Position numbers and translations under genes: made by a program. Under the pieces are notes generated by a model. The model was not told where the DNA came from. It did no database searches and worked only from the letters and a program-made list of their open reading frames with translations. 64,000 nucleotides of DNA from Limonium bicolor (Eukaryota; Streptophyta; Magnoliopsida; Caryophyllales; Plumbaginaceae), in NCBI GenBank assembly GCA_023374045.1, contig CM041776.1, forward strand, positions 345,029,636 through 345,093,635, given 5' to 3'. Positions 56,060-64,000 of the stretch are shown here, one piece after another (position 1 is the first letter of the stretch; every line of letters begins with the position of its first letter).

Positions 56060-59000
56060 AATTTATTTAGGGGTTTTCTTCTATTTAACCCTAATTATTA
56101 TATATAGTATGATGAATTTAATAATAAGATTTATAAGTCAATAAATCTTGGAAAAATTATTAAGCACTCCAAATATATTATGAATATTTTAGGAAGTGTT
56201 GGAACATTGTTTTGAAACATAAAAGTCAATATAAAATTCTAGAAACCTTAAAGCTTATTAAGCCTTGCTAGAGTTAACTTTTTGAGAATGGTCAAACCAG
56301 GTCATGAAACCTGTACCAATAAATAGGTTATGGAAAACCATGAAGATCGATAAAAAGAACGTCAAAAACGGATCATCCTAGCCAAAGTTATGCTAGATTG
56401 AAGTTTTGAGTCAAAAATTTGAAAGATGCCACGTGTCACTCTGTCACGGGTCGCCAACACTTAGCCAATTTATCCCTTGAATTTCGGTAACAGAATTCAT
56501 GACTTTGCCCTAACTTTAGACGGCTATAACTTTTACATCTCTCAATATTTTTCCATGACATCTTCACCATTCTCTTCTCCTACAGTTCCTCTTTCCAACC
56601 ATTACTCATACAAACCCTAAATCCTTCTGAGTCAACCGAAAAATCGAGCCAAAGTAGCCGCCTTGCGAAACTGTTTCCAGAATTCCAGATTTTCCTTCGT
56701 TTTTAGGTAACTTGCGTCGACCATAACTTCTTTGTTAATCAACCAAAATTCGATTTCTTTAGCTCGTTGTAAAGATCTCTAATCCCTCTACAATTTTCGT
56801 GTTTATGCCCAAGTCTGATTCGTAACCAGTTGGGAGATATAGAGGTCTAAAGTTTCGGTTTCAACAGCACATAAAATAACACCGAAACAGAGAGGTAAAC
56901 TCGTGATTTGAGACTTTAATATCTTTCTGCGTGATGCGAGTTAGGATTAGTTCTTGCTATCCATACGTAGATCTAAGTTTGATCTTTCTAATGAGCCCTT
57001 ACACATAGCCTAACTCAATCTGTGCTGAAACCTATAGTGCTTCGAAGTTGACTACTCGAACAGGCAAGGTTCGAATGTGTTTCCAGAAAACCGAAGCCTA
57101 TTTGCCCCGTTCTTGCAATTTCCGGTGAGTTTCTTTCCAATTCTTCCGATGATGCTAACCGATTATGCATTGTCGACCAAACCCACTTACCAATTTCATC
57201 TATTATGCTTTATACTGAGAGAATTTGACAGATTAAAACTCGAAACCCTCTGAAACCCTAAGTCGACTTACCAGAATCGAAACCTGATGCAATCTGCATT
57301 ATAATTGGGGAAATTGATACCAATAGAACCGAAATTTGATTACGAATCCATAGAAACAAGAATCACTCGATTTCGTTCTGTAGATTGTGAGAAAAACGCG
57401 AATTAGTACTCGAAGTCCATAGTTGAATCGCGGATGAACTCGTCGTTCAGCGTCCGTCGGATCTTAGTTAAGAGATTTGGACGGCTGAGATTAAAACGTT
57501 TCAGATTAAGTTTTTATAAATTCCAGTAAATAGTCCTAACTTGTTGAATTAATTTAAATACCTTCCCGAAGGTATTTTGACTTGAAATTTTAACCATAGA
57601 TTCCTTATTTTATCTAGTTTATTTTGATGTAAATTATTATGGTTTTGGAGTTTTTAAACATAAGTTATGATTTTTACAAGTTACGGGTTTTCTGGAATTA
57701 TTTGGCTAAATTTAAAAGATATTTTTATGAAATAAAAATTTTATAATATGTCTAAAATGTTATAGTTACTGTATATTAAATTTGGGAATTTTTGGGCAAT
57801 GGTAAAAGGTTTTAAAAATTGTGTTTATGAGTTTTCCATAAGAATAACCAATATAAGGTTTTTAATGTAACCAAAAATTAAAGTATGGTTTGTTAATTAA
57901 CTTTTAAGCTGGGGAAAATAAAGGAAACTAAATTAACATTTTATAACAGTAAGTTTATAAATGTTTTTTTTGTATTAGCTTTTAAGAGAAGTGAAATTAT
58001 TTACATATATGTATATATACTTACTTAAGTAGAAAGTTATATAAATTAAGGAATTTAGTTATCCTACATTTTATTTACTATATTATGGGAGTTGATTTTT
58101 AATTAAACTAAGGGATAAAATAGTAACTTGGGTTAAATTAAGGAACTAAATTAATCTACATTTATATTAATTATATAATATGGTAGTTAATATACTTAAC
58201 CGAAACTAAGGGAAAATACTTTATTTTATTAACCATATTTTGGATGTAGGTGTGTGTAAAAGTTAATATAAATAATTAAATACAATAAAACTACATAAAT
58301 AATGTTTTGTATAAATCCTAGTATATATATGAATATATACACAGTAAACATAATAAAATTAAATACCTTATAGGAAATATAATACGAAGGAATTAATAAG
58401 TTAAACTAAACCTCTACATAATACAAATAGAAGAATATTATATGAGGTGGTATTAAATTATAGTAATGTATTAGGCTTAAAGAGTTACCTTTAAATTTCT
58501 AAGATTCATATAAACAGTGTTAAAATACATGTATATATTTAGTCAATGACCCCAATGTAAATCTATAATTGGGTTAAGAAATTAATAAGTTAAAATTTAG
58601 GAGTATTTGTAATTAGAGTACATAAAGTGTTACACAAATAGATCTTATTATATAAACAATAATAAAATAAATGAGTTACTTTTACATCTAAATGTGAAGA
58701 GGATAAATAAGTCTAGATTTAATTATTTCTTAATATTTATAGTATTGAGTAATAACTTAATATTTTAAGATAAAATCATTAAAAGGGATTATGATATAAA
58801 ACTACATTAAACTATGATTAGGAATTTAATCTAAATAATAATCCTTAAGTTTCTTACAACTAGTTAAGCCATATAAATACATTTAACACCAATATTCGGG
58901 ATGTGAGTTTATAGTTAAGTGATGTATTTAGTAGTTAGAATTTATAAGGAGGTTTGTAAATAGAAATTAGATACTTAAAATCTTTAAACCTTTAATTAGA

Positions 59001-60187
59001 TGAAATTAGGTTACATAAGAGATTATATTGATTTACCTTTTGACACTGGAAATATTAATGTGTCATTTGAATATAAGGTATGGAGATTGTTCAGAATATA
59101 TTATCTTATTAAGTAATTGACAATTTCACTTACGAACCAGAATTTAATTCTTTGATAAATTCTACCTCATGCTAAGATATAATGTCCATCCTAAATACAA
59201 TAAAGGGAATTGATTTATTAAGTTATTCTTTTGAAACTTTAGGTTTTGTAAACATATAAAATGTATTTAAGACTTGAGTTTAACGAAGTTTAATATAAAA
59301 GGATTATACATGGTCTATAGAGAATGTGTGTAAAAGTAAAAACAGTTAGGGAATTAAATGTAAGTAAGGATACATAAAAGGTTATCTTAAGACACCTTAT
59401 TATAAAGTTATGGTTAAGTAAATAATATACCTTGTGGATACTAAATGTGAGAGTTCGATAAGTTTGAGTTAGCTATAATATGGTTATTTCAAGATGAAAA
59501 GTAATTTAACAACTTATGACAAGATTAATAGATGGTTGTAGTTAAAGGCCATTCTGAACTAAAGATAAGATAATTGAGTTTAGTAGCTCAAATAAGTTAT
59601 ACTAAAATGCATCTACAACACTACGATTTCAGTATACGGGATGTAGATCTTAATTTAGTTAAGGGGGAAGGCTTAGTTATAATGGATTATCTAGTAGATA
59701 TTGATAAAGATACACGGTCAATAAATTGTGAAATAATAGTATAGTATTCTAAGATAAACCCATCATTGGTCATAACACGATGTATGTCCTAAAGTAAGAG
59801 TAAAAGTATTGTGCTTAAGAATTGTTATTGAAATTCTAAGACTTGATTGAATAACGTATAATGCCCTTATGTTATTAGGGTCTTTAATGTGGGAATTAAG
59901 GTTAAGTATGGGTAAAGTGGATAAGGGTGGAACAATTAACTAGTGTTGATAAAATACATTCCTTGGTCTTACAACCTTGAGTAATACATCATTCTCAGAC
60001 AAGTCAAAGATTATACATAACATTTAAGTGAGGGCTTAAAGGATAATTGAGACTTTGAAATAAGAGTAAGGAGTTTATTTAAGCGTAACATAGGCTACGA
60101 GTGGTTGATGATGGATTACCTTTAATATTCTTCAGAGTACTGTTGATTGTTTGCGCAAGTTTTAGAACTGCTACAACGTTACCCAGG

Positions 60188-60350
60188 TACGATTTCTCGT
60201 ACTCAGCTTGACGTGTTTTGGACTTTATGGAATGTTTTGTACGATTTCTCGTACTCAGCTTGTTGTGTTTTGGCCTTTATGGAATGTTTTGTACGATTTC
60301 TCGTACTACGATATTTTTGCTGGTTGACTTGTGGAATGTTTTGGAAACGC
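60188..60350. repeat. 52 bp tandem repeat, 3 copies
   Basis: Copies start at 60188, 60240 and 60292 with TACGATTTCTCGTACT. The first two are nearly identical; the third is diverged but keeps TGGAATGTTTTG. TACGATTTCTCGTA contains a small palindrome (TACGA...TCGTA). Confidence 0.9.
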
Positions 60351-60621
60351 TAACTGACTTTAAGAGGAACTTCTAAAAATAAGAAATGGTTGTGTGACTG
60401 ACTCAGCTTGTGTGACTAACTGAGCCTTGGATGTGGAACTCACTTGGGTATTGGTTTTTCTACTTGGTTGCCCGTTAGACATTGGCTGCTTAGGGTTTAC
60501 GCTTCTGCACTCTGTAGGACTGAGTGTTTGGTATTGCTCTGGGTAGTTGGTGATCTAGCGGGATTTTTGGAAAAGGTCAATCTTGGAAATCTTTCTTTCG
60601 ACGTGCGCGCATCTTCAATGG

Positions 60622-60959
60622 TAACAGCAGGGGGCTGTATATCCCTCGCCCATAGGGGCATTGATATTTAACAGCAGGGGGTTGTATATCCCTCGTCCAT
60701 CAGGACATTTTTAATTTAACAGCAGGGGGCTGTATATCCCTCGCCCATAGGGGCATTGATATTTAACAGCAGGGGGCTGTATATCCCTCGTCCATCAGGA
60801 CATTTTAATTTAACAGCAGGGGGCTGTATATCCCTCGCCCATAGGGGCATTGATATTTAAACAGGGGGCTGTATATCCCTCGTCCACCAGGACATTTAAA
60901 TCTGACAGCAGGGGGCTGTATATCCCTCGTCCATATGGACATTGATATCTGGCGGTGGG
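60622..60959. repeat. 48 bp minisatellite, 7 copies in alternating A/B types
   Basis: Each copy has ACAGCAGGGGGCTGTATATC then CCTCG and a short hairpin. A-type copies have GCCCATAGGGGC; B-type copies have GTCCATCAGGAC (also GTCCACCAGGAC and GTCCATATGGAC). Order is A B A B A B B. The paired positions change together between types. Confidence 0.92.
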
Positions 60960-61303
60960 GGCCATCTCTCCTAATTGAATTATTCCACTCTTGATTGGTT
61001 CTTGGATCTATATTATTCCTAGTCCTTCGTGACTAGAGTCTTTATACTCTGAACGGGAATTGGTTCTAACATCAACAATGGATGCTTACTAACTATGTGT
61101 GTGACTACTTAAGTGGATGGCTTGTTTTGGAAGTTCTCTATCTCTATCTTTGTCTTGTTTTCTTTCTCTTTAACTTGATTGTTTTGAAGTGTATCTCTGT
61201 TTTACTTTTAAGAGTTTGTTTTCATTACTGTTTATTTTGAAGAGTTATGTTTTATAAGTTTGTTTTGGAGAATTGTACCAGTTTCATTCCAGGGAACTGA
61301 CCC

Positions 61304-61344
61304 GCCCCTTTGGGGTGGGCTGCTTGGTTTCATCTTGCAGGTAC
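61304..61344 (+). promoter_or_regulatory. Hairpin and CAG|GTAC module (solo LTR)
   Basis: GCCCCTTTGGGGTGGGC is followed by TTTCATCTTGCAG|GTAC. It has the same order as in LARD-1 and LARD-2, 245 bp from the LTR 3' end. Confidence 0.45.
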
Positions 61345-61586
61345 GAATTGATTTACAGGTGGCCACGAAGAGAATGAGCGTTTGGGATGGGACTAGGTTT
61401 TGTGGAGAGTTAATGTGTTTAATTTCTATTATGTTTGTGTTAAGTTTTTCTCGAGTTCAAACCGTAGCTTTTGTAGATTGTATGTTGTAATTGGTGAGGT
61501 TTGGTGCCGGGTGTTTGGAACCCGATGGTCTGTAATCGCCTTAGAGTTTTATTTCCGCTGTATTTATGGTTAATAGGGGCGTTACA

Positions 61587-61591
61587 AGGAT
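61587..61591 (+). repeat. Right TSD of the 5.73 kb LTR insertion
   Basis: AGGAT, identical to 55849-55853. Confidence 0.93.
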
Positions 61592-61819
61592 GACGAGCTA
61601 GATGAAGATGGTGGTGATATTAGGAACCTATTTGAGGATCCTGAGTTTCCCCCAGGTTTTGAGCCAGCTGAAAGGCTCCATAAACCAGAAGATGATCCTG
61701 ATGAGGCTTTTGTGAAGGAGGAAGCGAGGCAGACACTTTTGCTAGGAAAAAAGCTTGGGTGCTCTGTCCCAGATGAGGAGCGAGCCCTTGCTAACTTAGA
61801 AGGGATCCTTCGTGAGTAG
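61587..61819 (+). pseudogene. LINE-B ORF1, 3' part
   Basis: The frame resumes in phase with the frame ending at 55853 once the LTR and one TSD copy are disregarded. It has an acidic stretch, then LFEDPEFPPGFEPAERLHKP, typical of LINE ORF1 C-termini, and ends at TAG 61817-61819. Downstream to 62130 is 3' UTR-like sequence. Confidence 0.75.
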
Positions 61820-62141
61820 AGAGCTAGCTACCGTCAAAGATGTCAGGCTGCTAAGGAGGGTTCAAAAGAGGATTCTGACATATGCTCTAGGAATTCTTCT
61901 AAGGATGGGTCTAGTAAGGTGGTCGGATCAAGGCTTATAGGCTTTTAGTAAGTTCTCTTGTGTTCGTAAGGCAGCTAGGAGGAGTAAGAAGTAAGTTAAT
62001 TAGAGGTATGTGTTGTAGGGTCCTTTGCCTATATGAGAAATAGGTCTAGAAAGGTATGAAGGGTTTAAATGTCATTGGTGTGTGATACTATTGTATGCCT
62101 TATGGCAAATTTGAGCTCAGTGCCACCAATTATAAAAAAAA

Positions 62142-62153
62142 AACTTCAACTAC
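62142..62153 (+). repeat. Right 12 bp TSD of LINE-B
   Basis: AACTTCAACTAC, identical to 53946-53957. Confidence 0.92.
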
Positions 62154-63103
62154 AAACCAATTCACAAATAAATGTAAATACTTAATTTAATTATAGTTTA
62201 ACATATATTTATATAACACAAATTAAAAATATATGTAAGTTATACACTTATTATAACATTTCATATATATATAGAGGTTTAAGATGCATATGTTGACATG
62301 CAAAAAGAGTGGTTGGGACATATATTATAACAATACATGCAAAATGAGGGGAGCGGCTTAGGTTCTGCAGGGTCACTTTTGCAGTAGTGCTGCACTAACT
62401 AAAACGTGGAGTATTAAGAGAGTTGTCAGTAAAAAAGAAAATACAAAATGGGATTGTGTTTTGAACATGCACGTTAGATGTACACATGACGTCGAATAAT
62501 TTCCATCATCCATGTCTATTATCAATATTCAGTTGCGTTTCAAATTTTTTTTATCAATATACAGTTACTAGAATAGTATTTAATTGTTCTCTTTATGAAT
62601 CATAAGTCCCAACATGCGGAGATAGAATCACGGATTGATCAATAACTCTCTTCAACCGAAATAATAAACCATTATAAGTGAAGTTTAATGTAACTCTAAA
62701 TAAACATTTCTCGCAATATAAGGTTTAAATCCAAGATATTTGATTCTAGAATATCACTCCATTTCCAACCTGGTTACTGGACTTGACGTAATGTTTTAAC
62801 ATTCCTAAGGTATGGCTAAATATATATGTGATCATAGGTATATAAAACATTAGCAAAACACATGAAATAATATATGTTATCTATACATAAATATATATGT
62901 CATAAGTATATAAAATATCAGTCAAATACATGAAATAATATATGCCTTTTATACATAAATATGAATGTTATAATTATAATAAATAATATCCATAAACATG
63001 ATGTAATATATGACATCTATACATAGAAACATATAAACTATAAGCCATACACTTGACGTAATATATAGCATCTATACATAAAAATATACAAAGCTATTTG
63101 AAG
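62154..63103. other. AT-rich spacer
   Basis: No gene seen. 62815-63090 has three to four loose repeats of a unit with ATGAAATAATATATG and CTATACATAAA. Confidence 0.55.
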
Positions 63104-63578
63104 TTACCACATTATTTCATGCAGTCACTTTTCTTTTCTTTTTCTATTTTGTTAAAAAAATTATTTTGTTAGCAAAAATTAAAAGAAAACTGTTACAACG
63201 ACCCGTCGAAAGAAGCAGAAGTGATAGATATGGGCAACGACGGTTTAATGAACATCAAGATACCAAAAATGTAAGAATCAAGGTAATTGTAAAGCAGCCA
63301 GTCATAACCAAAACTGGCTACACAGGGGACAGCCACCTAGCGGCTACCTCTGTTGTTGTCGGCCAGCAGCTGAGACATATACAATCGACTGGCGGCTAGA
63401 TTGGTATAGCCACCCAGCGGCTATTCCTATAAACCAAATTTGGGTCACCAAGGAATATAGGAGCTCTGGCCGCCAACCGGTTGTGGGTGCTCTAGCCACC
63501 CAGCATCTGAGGGGCTTGTAGCTTGCTAACAAATGACAATCTTTTATGCATGAAAAAGTGACTGTATAAAGTAATTTG
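63104..63578. mobile_element. MITE-like element with GC-rich core
   Basis: About 475 bp. GTTACCACATTATTTCATGC plus AGTCACTTTT at the left faces the reverse complement of AAAAAGTGACTGTATAAAGT plus AATTTGGTGAC at the right (about 30 bp imperfect terminal inverted repeat). The core 63290-63520 is packed with GCCACCTAGCGGC-, GGCGGC- and CCGCC-type motifs. No TSD recognised; family unknown. Confidence 0.45.
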
Positions 63579-63814
63579 GTGACTGCAAATAACACTTCTC
63601 TTCTTTTTTAATTTTTGTGTTTATCTTCACTTCATTCCTAAATGTAACTGTATAAAATGTCTTAGTGCACTTTTTTTTTAACTAGGACTTAATTATCATT
63701 CTACTTTTAAAACGATGTAATTGAAGCAGATTTAAAAGCACGAATGACCCTAGACTATCAAACTTAATATTTTCAAATCACCAAAAATCTGAATAACAAA
63801 GCTTTAAACAGATA

Positions 63815-64000
63815 CACAACAAGTTAACGAAATAAAAGTGACATGTTAGCAAAATACAAGTGACAATTAGCGAAATAAAAAAGTCAGGTTAACAAATTAC
63901 AGGTGATAGGTTAACGAAATACAGGTGACAGGTTAACGAAATAAAAGTGACATGTTAATGAAATACAGGTGACAGGTTAACGAAATACAGGTGACAGGTT
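63815..64000. repeat. 22 bp tandem array, runs off the window
   Basis: The unit is close to GGTTAACGAAATACAGGTGA plus CA. About eight copies, degenerate at the left (TTAGCAAAATACAAGTGACA) and nearly perfect at the right edge. The array continues beyond base 64000. Confidence 0.9.

Larger units (their letters stand above)
55854..61586 (+). mobile_element. 5.73 kb probable solo LTR, related to the LARD LTRs
   Basis: Starts TGAAATACCCCTAAATT and ends AATAGGGGCGTTACA, with a perfect 5 bp TSD. No internal direct repeat of LTR size, no PBS and no PPT were seen, so a solo LTR left by LTR-LTR recombination is the best reading. The ends and the hairpin/CAG-GTAC module near 61304-61344 match the LARD LTRs; the body is diverged. 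It includes an AT-rich central 3 kb and three tandem arrays. 5.7 kb is exceptionally long for an LTR. + orientation is inferred from the shared ends. Confidence 0.75.
53958..62141 (+). mobile_element. LINE-B: RRM-type LINE copy lacking ORF2
   Basis: An insertion flanked by an exact 12 bp TSD and ending in A9-A10, the marks of target-primed reverse transcription. Without the 5.73 kb LTR insertion it is about 2.45 kb. It holds an ORF1 with an RRM RNA-binding domain (as in RRM-type plant L1 elements) and the usual acidic PPGFE-containing C-terminus. No endonuclease or RT sequence exists between the ORF1 stop (61819) and the poly(A). The copy is therefore non-autonomous, by internal deletion of ORF2 or as an ORF1-only derivative. 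Confidence 0.82.

Noticed and set aside
60147..61490. Small + strand frames in the solo LTR (68-76 aa)
   Set aside because: They follow the tandem repeats and LTR 3' module; no family resemblance.

Overview
The window is nuclear DNA of a flowering plant, probably a eudicot. Evidence is an intron-containing CASP-like membrane-protein gene, a Ty1/copia element primed by initiator tRNA-Met, L1-type LINEs of the two plant kinds (zinc-knuckle ORF1 and RRM ORF1), Mutator-, hAT- and Stowaway-like MITEs, and very AT-rich spacers. Only one cellular gene is visible (27680-28760). Nearly everything else is nested transposable elements. I saw no rRNA, tRNA, CRISPR array or organellar insert.

Layout. (1) 1-2404: AT-rich flank, possibly ending in an old retroelement relic. 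(2) 2405-19487: a LARD-like (large, non-coding) LTR retrotransposon, here LARD-1, on the + strand, with a perfect GTTGA target duplication, 4.4 kb LTRs and a 5' LTR cut short by a deletion. A complete Ty1/copia element (7440-12842, - strand, 283 bp LTRs, TSD TGTGG) sits inside it. (3) 19488-27355: AT-rich spacer with MITEs, including a 545 bp Mutator-type palindrome with a perfect 9 bp TSD and a 1.78 kb foldback ending about 325 bp before the CASP-like start codon. (4) 27680-28760: the CASP-like gene, three exons, with a likely 1-nt frameshift near its end. (5) 29820-30069: a hAT-type MITE with an 8 bp TSD. (6) About 31660-51283: a decayed zinc-knuckle LINE (LINE-A) split by a second LARD-like element, LARD-2 (33975-48227, - strand, LTRs about 4.33 kb, PBS and PPT intact). 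(7) 51284-52123: two MITEs of one family, one inside the other. (8) 53946-62153: an RRM-type LINE copy (LINE-B) with a 12 bp TSD and no ORF2, its ORF1 interrupted by a 5.73 kb probable solo LTR (55854-61586, TSD AGGAT) that is a distant relative of the LARD LTRs. (9) 62154-64000: AT-rich sequence, a MITE-like element with a GC-rich core, and a 22 bp tandem array running off the window.

How the parts relate. The two LARDs and the solo LTR share LTR ends (TGAAATACCCC ... GGGGYGTTACA). The LARDs appear non-autonomous: their internal regions hold no recognisable gag or pol and would depend on another element's proteins. Comparing the diverged copies shows what stays constant: a hairpin-rich U3 just upstream of a TATA box, a second internal polypurine tract, and a GC hairpin followed by a CAG|GTAC module near the LTR 3' end. 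Several elements also carry compact CpG-rich islands of short imperfect palindromes whose sequence differs by element. These conserved non-coding parts are the most novel material here.

Limits: identities and divergences are by-eye estimates; no database search, folding or alignment program was run.
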